Part shown: positions 1-6,979 of the stretch, piece by piece
Numbering within the stretch: position 1 is the first letter of the stretch
Layout: each line of letters begins with the position of its first letter
Source: an uncultured Lachnospiraceae bacterium
GTDB taxonomy: Bacteria; Bacillota; Clostridia; Lachnospirales; Lachnospiraceae
Direction of reading: 5' to 3'
Length of the DNA: 64,000 nt
Assembly (NCBI GenBank): GCA_947176065.1
Contig: CAMWPB010000012.1
Span: 1 to 64,000, forward strand
Notes under the pieces: model-generated
Told to the model about the DNA's origin: nothing
The model's input: only the letters and a program-made list of their open reading frames with translations
Database searches by the model: none
Translations under genes and position numbers: made by a program

Positions 1-33
1 TATATGTAGTGATTTATATATAAACTACATATA
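1..33. promoter_or_regulatory. PadR-type operator (inverted repeat)
   Basis: Perfect 10-base arms TATATGTAGT (1-10) and ACTACATATA (24-33) are separated by 13 AT-rich bases, just upstream of the AAGGAGGA ribosome binding site of the PadR gene. ATGT/ACAT-containing dyads are the usual PadR-family operator, so autoregulation is inferred. The left side may extend beyond the window. Confidence 0.7.
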
Positions 34-52
34 TGAACAAGGAGGACAAGAA

Positions 53-601
53 ATGCTATCAAAACCAGCTACTTTGCTTTTGGGGATTATTTATGAAAAA
101 CCACTTAATGCATATGAAATAACAAAACTGTTAGCTTATATGAATATTAAGTGGTGGTTCAATGTTGCGGACTCAACGGTTTATACAACATTGAAAAATT
201 TAGAAAAAAGAGGATTAATCAAAGGAACAACTGAGAGAGTAGGAAATATGCCCGATAGAACAATATATTCTTTAACCGAAAAAGGGAGAGATGAACTAAA
301 AGAAAGCATTAAAGAATCTATTCTACAATTTAGTTATGATACCAATATTTTTACAATAGCTGCTTTTGTCATGGATATTTTAGAAACAGAAAAAAAGAAA
401 GACTTATTAGAGAAAAGACTGAACATCTTACAATCTTATCTTACAGGAATTAGTGAACAAAACAATGAAACATGGAAACGGGAAGTGCCTGATTTTCATG
501 TGGCGAATTTAGAGCGAATGATTGATATAGTTCAAGCTGAAATATCTGGAACAAAAAGATTACTGTCTGTTATCGAGGAGGAAAAAAATAATGAAAAATA
601 A
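53..601 (+). CDS. PadR family transcriptional regulator
   Basis: 182-residue protein with an N-terminal PadR winged helix (about residues 5-80; it opens LLLGIIYEKPLNAYEI, followed by the STVYTTLKNLEKRGLI recognition region and wing) and a C-terminal helical dimerisation half of the PadR long-form type. AAGGAGGA lies 6 bases before the ATG. PadR repressors sense phenolics, drugs or envelope stress and usually control the adjacent transporter or membrane gene. Its stop overlaps the start of the membrane protein at 591 by 11 bases, so the two are translationally coupled. The perfect dyad at 1-33 suggests self-repression. Coding sequence is clearly AT-richer than genes after 2 kb, which suggests separate acquisition. 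Confidence 0.9.
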   Translation: MLSKPATLLLGIIYEKPLNAYEITKLLAYMNIKWWFNVADSTVYTTLKNLEKRGLIKGTTERVGNMPDRTIYSLTEKGRDELKESIKESILQFSYDTNIFTIAAFVMDILETEKKKDLLEKRLNILQSYLTGISEQNNETWKREVPDFHVANLERMIDIVQAEISGTKRLLSVIEEEKNNEK

Positions 602-1319
602 ATGGTTGCACTTTTGCATTGATAAAGAAAATATATTTGGATTGGTTTGTGGTCTTATTATGATTTTGCTGAGTATAGCTATGGCACTATTTAATAGCGA
701 AGTAATCAATATTATATTGAGAGATATGCTCATGATTTTATTTTTAGGTTTTCTTATACCTATCTATTATATTTTAATCACAAAAAAGAAGAACTTGTCG
801 GTTTTAGGAATACATAAAAAAAGGCTGACTGTCAGTTTAATAATTAATGTGGTTGCGGGTATTTCCTTATTGGCTATGTTTATTAACAAAAATACAGAAG
901 ATATAAGTTTTAATATAAATTCATTTTATGCAATTACATATATTTTAGTTGCAGGAATATTTGAAATGATTTTCATATATGGATTCTTACGTTATGAATT
1001 AGAGAGGGCATTTGGAATACTCCCCGCTATTCTTATTACTGCCATTTTTTACAGTTTACATCATGCAGGTTTTCAACCAGAATTTACAAAGTTATTTTTT
1101 GTTGGAATTATGTATGTTACAGTATTCTATTTTACACACAATATATTCTCAATATTTCCATTTTTTTGGGGTGTTGGTGCTATTTGGGACGTTTTAGTAA
1201 ATTCAGATGCAGGCAATCAGATAAAGAATGAAACATCGTTTATCATTGCAATATTAATGTTTATTGCCATGATAGGTATAAGCATATTTATTCACTGTAA
1301 AATTAAAAATGAGAAATAA
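591..1319 (+). CDS. CPBP-family-like integral membrane protein (degenerate active site)
   Basis: 242 residues with about seven hydrophobic segments. The region EMIFIYGFLRYELERAFG (about residues 126-143) followed by FYSLHH aligns with the CPBP/Abi (CAAX protease-like) motifs EExxxR and FxxxH. The second glutamate is M and the arginine position is Y, so key residues of motif 1 look lost while the histidine motif is kept. CPBP proteins are putative intramembrane proteases linked to bacteriocin immunity and surface processing; this copy may be non-catalytic or a divergent subfamily. Coupled to the PadR gene by an 11-base overlap, with a strong GGAGGAAA site inside the upstream gene. AT-rich like its partner. 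Confidence 0.7.
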   Translation: MKNKWLHFCIDKENIFGLVCGLIMILLSIAMALFNSEVINIILRDMLMILFLGFLIPIYYILITKKKNLSVLGIHKKRLTVSLIINVVAGISLLAMFINKNTEDISFNINSFYAITYILVAGIFEMIFIYGFLRYELERAFGILPAILITAIFYSLHHAGFQPEFTKLFFVGIMYVTVFYFTHNIFSIFPFFWGVGAIWDVLVNSDAGNQIKNETSFIIAILMFIAMIGISIFIHCKIKNEK

Positions 1320-1499
1320 AGAGTATGTGTTAGAACTTTTATTTGTAAGATATCAGTTGCATAAATGATTGACGCTGATACGAAAAGGTAGGTGTCCATA
1401 TGGGAAAATAATGATATTAACGTTTTCAGATGATGAAGAAAATATTTATAATGGGATATTGGAAGTCATAACCAATAGCAAAAGTCTTGAATGGTGTAA

Positions 1500-1700
1500 T
1501 ATATTCCAAGATACAGAAATTCAAGTTACATTATTTGGAATTATGAGTATTTGGGGGATCACGCTACTATTTCAAAACATATTAGCAGTATAAGGAAAAA
1601 GATAGGTGACAGTTCAATCAGACAGTTTTATATACAGACAATACGGGGCGTTGGCTATCGGTTCAATAAAAACTTGAAAAGGTCAGCAAAAGGCAAGTAA
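1500..1700 (+). pseudogene. Remnant of OmpR/PhoB-type response regulator (C-terminal DNA-binding end)
   Basis: From about 1560 to the TAA at 1698-1700 one frame reads HISSIRKKIGDSS followed by YIQTIRGVGYRFN, the unmistakable recognition helix and beta-hairpin wing of an OmpR-class winged-helix domain. A stop lies in the same frame near 1497, and the upstream sequence in another frame (1369-1593) shows no receiver domain. Receiver and most of the DNA-binding domain are therefore missing: a decayed fragment. A short start with AAAGGAGG (1747-1753) then ATG at 1757 reads only 8 codons before TAG, possibly a second relic. The stretch 1320-1927 holds these remnants, a weak hairpin with T-run (about 1784-1822) and the promoter of the TetR gene. 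Confidence 0.7.
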
Positions 1701-1864
1701 GAAATGAAAGTCTTAGCTGTCCTTTTTATATACAGTAACAGGTCAGAAAGGAGGATATGAAAATTGAATATTTTTTACATTAGGTAGCGGTTTATCTTAA
1801 CAGAAAATCAGCTACTTTTTTATTTCAGAAACTATCATTGCAGGGCAGGTTTTCAGATTTGTGG

Positions 1865-1912
1865 TTGACAGTCCTATAAAAATTTCATACAATAGTTATT
1901 GACCAAGAGTCA
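1865..1912 (+). promoter_or_regulatory. Promoter and probable TetR operator
   Basis: TTGACA (1865-1870), a 17-base spacer, and TACAAT (1888-1893) form a near-consensus sigma-A promoter. At the expected transcription start lies TGAC-N5-GTCA (1900-1912), a short palindrome of the kind bound by TetR regulators. It fits autorepression of the TetR/MFS operon. Confidence 0.65.
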
Positions 1913-1960
1913 TTAATTGACAGAGGATTGATCATAAACAAACAGAAGGAGAGACAAAAG

Positions 1961-2605
1961 GTGGCAAGACCAGTGAAAAAACAGCCGGGAGAATGGGAAA
2001 AAGAGATTCTGGACGCGGCAAAATTTTTGTTTTTAACCAAGGGTTATGAGGAGACCTCCGTGGCAGATATTATGGAGCGGGCCGGGGGCGCGAAGGGAAT
2101 GTTTTACCGCTTCTTTGAGAGTAAAGAGAAGGCGATGCAGGCGCTGGGCGACCGTATGTTTTTGGAGAACAATCCTTTCGAGGCGGTCAGGGCGCGCTCC
2201 GACTTAAACGGTCTGCAGAAGATCAGGGAGGTGCTTGCCATGGACAGAGCGGACGGGGAGAGGGAGGCGGTCAATGCACAGGCGGTTTCCATTCTCAAAG
2301 ACCCACGCATTCTGGCGGCGGCGGTGGAGGCAAACAGACGGGTACTGACGCCCTTGTGGTTTGAATTGATCGAGGAGGGCAGGCGCGACGGCTCCATCCG
2401 AACCGCGTATGCGAGAGAACTCTCAGAACTGCTTCCTCTCGTTAATTTCTGGCTGATGCCTTCGGTGTTTCCGGCTGATGAGGAAGAGATCTTGCGCAAA
2501 TGCCGGTTTATTGCAGAAGTTTTGACGGCTATGGGTCTGCCGGTGGTGGATGAGGCGATGTATGAGCGGACGGGGAGAATACTGGGGCATTTCGGGGAGG
2601 AGTGA
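1961..2605 (+). CDS. TetR/AcrR family transcriptional regulator
   Basis: I place the start at GTG 1961, which has AAGGAG 9 bases upstream; the longer TTG frame at 1928 lacks a site. That gives 214 residues. The N-terminal TetR helix-turn-helix is clear: EILDAAKFLFLTKGYEETSVADI, then GMFYRFFESKEKAMQAL. The rest is the variable ligand-binding helical domain. It sits 7 bases ahead of an MFS exporter, the classic drug-efflux regulator arrangement, so it probably represses that gene and itself through the palindrome at 1900-1912. Ligand unknown. Base composition returns to the mid-GC level of the main chromosome here. Confidence 0.9.
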   Translation: MARPVKKQPGEWEKEILDAAKFLFLTKGYEETSVADIMERAGGAKGMFYRFFESKEKAMQALGDRMFLENNPFEAVRARSDLNGLQKIREVLAMDRADGEREAVNAQAVSILKDPRILAAAVEANRRVLTPLWFELIEEGRRDGSIRTAYARELSELLPLVNFWLMPSVFPADEEEILRKCRFIAEVLTAMGLPVVDEAMYERTGRILGHFGEE

Positions 2606-2612
2606 GGGAGAC

Positions 2613-3836
2613 ATGAAAGAAAAACTCTTTACAAAAAATTTTACCCTCCTTGTGCTGGGACAGGTAAGTTCCCTGTTCGGCAATTATATCCTGCGGCTGG
2701 CACTGTCCATGTATGTGCTGGAGCTGACCGGTTCGGCGGCTGTGTTTGCCGGTATTTTATCGGCGGCCACGGTTCCAACGATTCTGCTGTCGCTTTTTGG
2801 CGGCATTCTGGCTGACCGGGCGGACAGAAGAAAGATCATGGTGGCGTTAGACGCCATGACGGGAACAGCCGTTTTGTGTGCGGCCCTGCTTTTGGCGGAA
2901 CATCGCGCGCTTACCGTGATTGGCATACTGCTGGTGCTGCTTTCCGTTTTCGGCGCCTTTGAAACGCCCACGGTGCAGGCATGTATTCCGAGTATGCTGA
3001 CAGGGGATAACATCATCCGGGGAAATGCGGTGGTTAACCAGACGGCGTCGGTATCCTATCTGACGGCGCCGCTTTTGGGAGGCGTTCTGTATGCGGCCTT
3101 CGGTTTAAAGCCCGTGATGTATGCAAGTGTGTTATGTTTTTTTGTCACCGCGCTGTTAGAGTGCTTTATCAGACTGGATTACCGATCGGAGGGCTTTCAG
3201 GGAAATGCGCTTGCCATGGCAAAGGAAGACTTTCGCGACAGCATCCGTTTTATCGGCAGGGAGCAGGGGAATATTTTACGGGTACTTCTTTTGGCGGCAC
3301 TGTCCCGCTTTTTTGTAATGGGGGTGACACTGGTGGGGCTTCCCTTTCTGGTGCGGACGGTGCTTGGGCTGGATGCGAAATATTACGGCGCGGCGGAGAG
3401 CGTGCTGGCGGTGGCCGTGATCGTGGGCAGCATTGCGGCGGGCGTTCTGGCGGGGAAAATAAAGGACGGCGGGCTGGCATCCCTGCTTGCGGCGGTCGGT
3501 CTTTGTATCGTTCCGGCGGGTCTGGTCTTTCTTTTTCCGGCGGGAGCAGTCGTGAAGTATGTGGTTCTTGTGGCCGCTTTCTGCGGGATGCAGATAGCTA
3601 TCAGCATGTTTTCCATCTATGCGGTGTCCATGATTCAGCAGGGCACACCGGCGCATCTGATCGGAAAGGTGATGGCATACACCTCCGCCATTACCATGTG
3701 CGCCCAGCCGGTGGGGCAGCTGGTGTACGGCTTTTTGTTTGACGGGTTCAGAGAGGCGGTGTATCTGGTGTTACTTCCCACGGGAGTGGCCGTGTTTGTG
3801 ATCGGTGTGGCGGCGCGGGGAATCATCAGGGGATAA
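2613..3836 (+). CDS. MFS transporter (drug efflux type)
   Basis: Start ATG 2613 follows GAGG/GGGAG and gives 407 residues with about 12 transmembrane helices. The loop 2-3 motif GGILADRADRRKIMV is the MFS motif A (GxLaDrxGrkxxl). It resembles the MefA/enterobactin-exporter-like (MFS_3) group, which exports macrolides, siderophores or other hydrophobic compounds. It acts in the cytoplasmic membrane, driven by the proton gradient. Directly follows the TetR gene and shares its promoter, so induction by its own substrate is inferred. Substrate cannot be deduced from sequence. Confidence 0.88.
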   Translation: MKEKLFTKNFTLLVLGQVSSLFGNYILRLALSMYVLELTGSAAVFAGILSAATVPTILLSLFGGILADRADRRKIMVALDAMTGTAVLCAALLLAEHRALTVIGILLVLLSVFGAFETPTVQACIPSMLTGDNIIRGNAVVNQTASVSYLTAPLLGGVLYAAFGLKPVMYASVLCFFVTALLECFIRLDYRSEGFQGNALAMAKEDFRDSIRFIGREQGNILRVLLLAALSRFFVMGVTLVGLPFLVRTVLGLDAKYYGAAESVLAVAVIVGSIAAGVLAGKIKDGGLASLLAAVGLCIVPAGLVFLFPAGAVVKYVVLVAAFCGMQIAISMFSIYAVSMIQQGTPAHLIGKVMAYTSAITMCAQPVGQLVYGFLFDGFREAVYLVLLPTGVAVFVIGVAARGIIRG

Positions 3837-3928
3837 AAGAATCGTGGCATTGACGTAATTTTTTTAATTTGATAGCATTTATGGAGAGCAGGCGCCTACT
3901 CCTAAAAAACAGGAGGAGATACAAGCAC

Positions 3929-4837
3929 ATGAATGATGAAATGCTACAGTACTATATGGAAACCAGTGTCTATACGGATGTGGGGATATATAAGGAGTTT
4001 ATATTGTCGCTGCCGGATGACATACCGTACCTGGGAATGCTGGTCTGCGATCAGATTACCCACCCGTCCATGTATTTTACGGAGCCGTCTTCTTATCTGG
4101 AAGACGCCTATTATGGGAAATTTTCTTCCTATCCGAAGAACCGTTTTAAAAATGAGGATGAATTATATATCACGGCGGTAGCCATGATTGCGGGTATTTT
4201 GCGTCTGGACAGTACGGGATTTACGAAGAACAGGGACGTGACGAAAAGAATAACCGTGTCCTGCAGACAGGCCTCCGTATTGTTTAGTGCCATCTTGAAG
4301 GCGAAGGGCATCCCCTGCCGCTGCAGAGCCGGATTTATGGATTTTGGCGATGCGGGTGAAAGTTTTATGGAACATTGGGTGAATGAATATTGGGATGCCG
4401 GGAAAAACAGATGGGTTTTGTGTGATGTGGACGGTTATTATGAGTATGAACAGCGTTTTGGATACAGCCAGTTTGATCTGCCGCGCCGAAAGTTTGTTAC
4501 GGCCTCGGAGGCGTGGCTTGGATTGAGAAAAGGTACACTGCATAAAAAACTGGACGTCTTTTCAGAGGACCCGTTGGAGGGCGTATGTGAGTACCTGTTT
4601 ATGGATTTTCACGCGCTGATGAACAATGAAATCTTTTATTCCTATCAGCCTTTGTATCTGCGCCACGGGGTAAGGGCGCTTGGTGAAAGAGAGCTTTGTG
4701 AGCTGGATGAGCTGGCAGTGCTGCTGGCGGAGCCTGACGAAAACAGGGAGAGGATAGAGAAGCTGTGGGATGCGGATGAAAAGCTGTCTGTTCTGACAAA
4801 CCATACACAAAATATTTATTATGATACTTTTAAGTAA
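3929..4837 (+). CDS. Transglutaminase-like domain protein
   Basis: ATG 3929 follows AGGAGGAG with good spacing; the longer frame from 3869 lacks a site. 302 residues. The core SCRQASVLFSAILKAKGIPCRCRAGF (Cys), EHWVNEYW (His) and VLCDVDG (Asp) reproduce the Cys-His-Asp triad of the transglutaminase/protease-like superfamily (PF01841). There is no signal peptide, so it is probably cytoplasmic and may act as a peptidase or amidase rather than a cross-linking enzyme. The C-terminal 100 residues are helical and unfamiliar. It stands alone between the MFS gene and the MATE leader. Confidence 0.8.
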   Translation: MNDEMLQYYMETSVYTDVGIYKEFILSLPDDIPYLGMLVCDQITHPSMYFTEPSSYLEDAYYGKFSSYPKNRFKNEDELYITAVAMIAGILRLDSTGFTKNRDVTKRITVSCRQASVLFSAILKAKGIPCRCRAGFMDFGDAGESFMEHWVNEYWDAGKNRWVLCDVDGYYEYEQRFGYSQFDLPRRKFVTASEAWLGLRKGTLHKKLDVFSEDPLEGVCEYLFMDFHALMNNEIFYSYQPLYLRHGVRALGERELCELDELAVLLAEPDENRERIEKLWDADEKLSVLTNHTQNIYYDTFK

Positions 4838-4872
4838 CACATACAGTTGCCTGATAAATTTCAAAAAAATAC

Positions 4873-4901
4873 TTACATAAAATGTTTTTATATGTTAAAA
4901 T
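4873..4901 (+). promoter_or_regulatory. Promoter of MATE gene leader
   Basis: TTACAT (4873-4878), 17-base spacer, TAAAAT (4896-4901). It predicts a start near 4908 and an untranslated leader of about 190 bases before the MATE start codon. Confidence 0.5.
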
Positions 4902-4952
4902 ACAAAATCATAAAAATAGAACTGTGTAATCAGTAGATGTAAGTCCGGCAGA

Positions 4953-5006
4953 ATGTATGCGTGTAATCTAAAGTAGTTTTACTACGGAGATTACACGCAT
5001 TTTTAT
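4953..5006 (+). promoter_or_regulatory. Attenuator-like hairpin with possible leader peptide
   Basis: ATGCGTGTAATCT (4957-4969) pairs perfectly with AGATTACACGCAT (4988-5000). An inner GTAG/CTAC pair sits in the loop and TTTTTATT-like sequence follows, so this is an intrinsic terminator inside the MATE leader. A seven-codon frame, ATG at 4953 to TAG at 4974-4976 (MYACNLK), runs through the left arm and its stop lies in the loop. A ribosome translating or stalling there would melt the stem. This is the logic of ribosome-mediated attenuation. The leader frame has no strong ribosome site, so translation is uncertain; the hairpin itself is certain. Confidence 0.65.
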
Positions 5007-5098
5007 TGCGAATGAAATTATGAGTATCGACAGCGGTTTTTTGGGAATTGATAAGGCGGTTGCAATAATTATAGATGCAGTAGGAGGTGCAGTAGATC

Positions 5099-6496
5099 AT
5101 GAATAATCCGGCAGAAAAGGATAACAAGATGGCAGTTATGCCAGTAAACAGGCTGATAATAAATATGGGGGTACCTGTGATTGTCTCCATGATGTTACAG
5201 GCAGTATATAACATTGTAGACAGTGCGTTTGTAGCCAATATGAAAGATACGGGGGAAATGGCGCTAAATGCATTGACACTGGCTTTTCCGGTGCAGATGC
5301 TGATGGTAGCCATCGGTGTAGGAACCGGTGTGGGTGTCAATGCACTTCTTGCAAAGAGTATGGGACAGGGAGATATGGAAAAAGCCAGTAAGACTGCCGG
5401 AAACGGTGTGTTTATAATGGCAGTTCTTTATGTGGTGTTCTTACTGTTCGGATTGTTTGGAACACAAAGCTATGTCGCGTCGCAGACGAAAAATCCTGTT
5501 ATCGAACAGATGGCAACACAGTATTTAAAGATCTGCTGTGGATTGTCGTTTGGCGTCCTGTATTTTGCTCTGTATGAAAAGGTGTTACAGGCTACCGGAA
5601 AAAGTATGTATTCCACCATTGCACAAATCTCAGGGGCAGTAGTGAATATCGTGCTCGATCCGATTATGATTTATGGATGGCTCGGCTGTCCTGCATTCGG
5701 AGTAAAGGGTGCCGCCTACGCCACGGTAATCGGGCAGATGGCCTCCGCTTTGTGCGGACTGATATTACATTTAGTGGCAAATAAAGAGATTAAAAACAGC
5801 CTTTCATACATGAAACCGTCAGGACAAATTATTAAGGGCATTTATGCCATAGGATTTGCGGCTATTGTTGCACAGGCCCTGATGTCTGTTATGACATACC
5901 TTCTGAATGTTATTTTCGTCCGCATTGGAGAAAATGTAGTTACTGCGTACGGGTTATATTATAAGATACAGCAGTTCATATTGTTTGCGGCTTTTGGCTT
6001 GAGGGACGCCATAACGCCGGTTGTGTCATTTAATCATGGTATGGGAAGCAGGGAACGTGTCAAGGACGGCGTAAAATATGGTCTGCTGTACACGTTAGGA
6101 ATCATGTTGGTTGGGTTTGTGGGACTGGAGATACTGGCAGAACCGTTAGCAGGTATTTTCGGACTGTCCGGAGAGACAAAGGCGTTGTGTGTCAGCGCAA
6201 TGCGGATTGTCTCCATAAGCTATATGTTTGCGGGCGCGAATATTGCATTCCAGGGAATTTTTCAGGCATTGGACAGCGGCCTTGAGTCACTTATTATATC
6301 CGTATGCAGACAGTTTTTGTTTGTCATTCCTGTCGCCTATGTGTTTGCCGAAATGGTGTTATCCGGCATTTGTGGAACCTGGCTTGTATGGATGAGTTTT
6401 GTGATTGCAGAGGTTTTGTCTGTACTGGTTTCCCTGATATTTATGAAACGGGTAAATAAGAACAGGATTATGGCGATACGGCGGGAGGCAGTGTGA
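5099..6496 (+). CDS. MATE family efflux transporter
   Basis: 465 residues, 12 predicted transmembrane helices in two related halves, matching the NorM/DinF-type MATE family (MatE domains roughly residues 20-180 and 245-405). The N-terminal stretch MGVPVIVSMMLQAVYNIVDSAFVA is a typical MATE first helix. These export cationic drugs or metabolites using Na+ or H+ gradients. AGGAGGTG precedes the ATG. It lies behind a 190-base leader containing a terminator hairpin, so expression is probably controlled by antitermination. Base composition is lower in GC than its neighbours, suggesting a history separate from them. Confidence 0.9.
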   Translation: MNNPAEKDNKMAVMPVNRLIINMGVPVIVSMMLQAVYNIVDSAFVANMKDTGEMALNALTLAFPVQMLMVAIGVGTGVGVNALLAKSMGQGDMEKASKTAGNGVFIMAVLYVVFLLFGLFGTQSYVASQTKNPVIEQMATQYLKICCGLSFGVLYFALYEKVLQATGKSMYSTIAQISGAVVNIVLDPIMIYGWLGCPAFGVKGAAYATVIGQMASALCGLILHLVANKEIKNSLSYMKPSGQIIKGIYAIGFAAIVAQALMSVMTYLLNVIFVRIGENVVTAYGLYYKIQQFILFAAFGLRDAITPVVSFNHGMGSRERVKDGVKYGLLYTLGIMLVGFVGLEILAEPLAGIFGLSGETKALCVSAMRIVSISYMFAGANIAFQGIFQALDSGLESLIISVCRQFLFVIPVAYVFAEMVLSGICGTWLVWMSFVIAEVLSVLVSLIFMKRVNKNRIMAIRREAV

Positions 6497-6513
6497 CATA
6501 TCATTATTACATA

Positions 6514-6563
6514 TTGACATTAGTATAACGTCGTGTTATATTATATGCATAACATGATGTTAT
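6514..6563 (+). promoter_or_regulatory. Promoter with two BlaI-type operators
   Basis: TTGACA (6514-6519), 17-base spacer and TATATT (6537-6542) form a strong promoter. It is overlaid by two dyads of the same sequence: TATAAC-N5-GTTATA (6524-6540) and ATAAC-N5-GTTAT (6549-6563), centred 24 bases apart. BlaI/MecI dimers bind such paired dyads, so the first site would block the spacer/-10 and the second the early transcript. Confidence 0.8.
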
Positions 6564-6584
6564 ACATAAAAGGAGAAAGCACAG

Positions 6585-6968
6585 ATGCAGCACAAATTAT
6601 CCGACGCAGAATATGAAATTATGAAAATCATATGGGAGAACCCGGAAGGAACCACCCTGTTTTCCTATCTCATGGACGAGCTGGCGGCGCGGGGAAAGCC
6701 ATGCCAGAAAAACACGCTGATTGTTCTTTTATCCCGGCTTGTCAGTAAAGGATATCTGGGCGCGACGAAAATCGGACGGCGCAATGAGTATACGCCGCTT
6801 ATTTCAGAAACCGCATACCAGACATCCCAGACCCGGCATTTGATAGATAAAGTTTACGAGGGAAACGTCAAGGGGCTGGTTACCAATCTGATTGCGGGGG
6901 ATCTTCTCACGCAGGAGGAGTACGAGGAGCTGAAAAAACTTCTGGAAGGAGGACAGATTGAAAAATAA
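6585..6968 (+). CDS. BlaI/MecI/CopY family repressor
   Basis: 127 residues. The N-terminal winged helix (LSDAEYEIMKIIWENPEG... TLIVLLSRLVSKGYL... RRNEYTPLIS) is the Penicillinase_R family (PF03965); the C-terminal helices mediate dimerisation and carry the site normally cleaved on induction. AAAGGAGAAAG precedes the ATG. Followed after 11 bases by the M56 sensor, and preceded by twin TATAAC dyads, so a BlaI-like repressor controlled by proteolysis is strongly inferred. No beta-lactamase lies next to it, so the regulon target is open. Confidence 0.93.
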   Translation: MQHKLSDAEYEIMKIIWENPEGTTLFSYLMDELAARGKPCQKNTLIVLLSRLVSKGYLGATKIGRRNEYTPLISETAYQTSQTRHLIDKVYEGNVKGLVTNLIAGDLLTQEEYEELKKLLEGGQIEK

Positions 6969-6979
6969 GTCTGAGGACT

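Noticed and set aside
1369..1593. 74-codon frame considered as a small gene
   Set aside because: No ribosome site and no family; the neighbouring frame carries the remains of a response regulator, so it is treated as part of the wreck.
1757..1783. Eight-codon frame with a good ribosome site considered as a leader peptide
   Set aside because: No gene closely follows it that it could control, since the TetR promoter lies at 1865; it is more likely a relic start.
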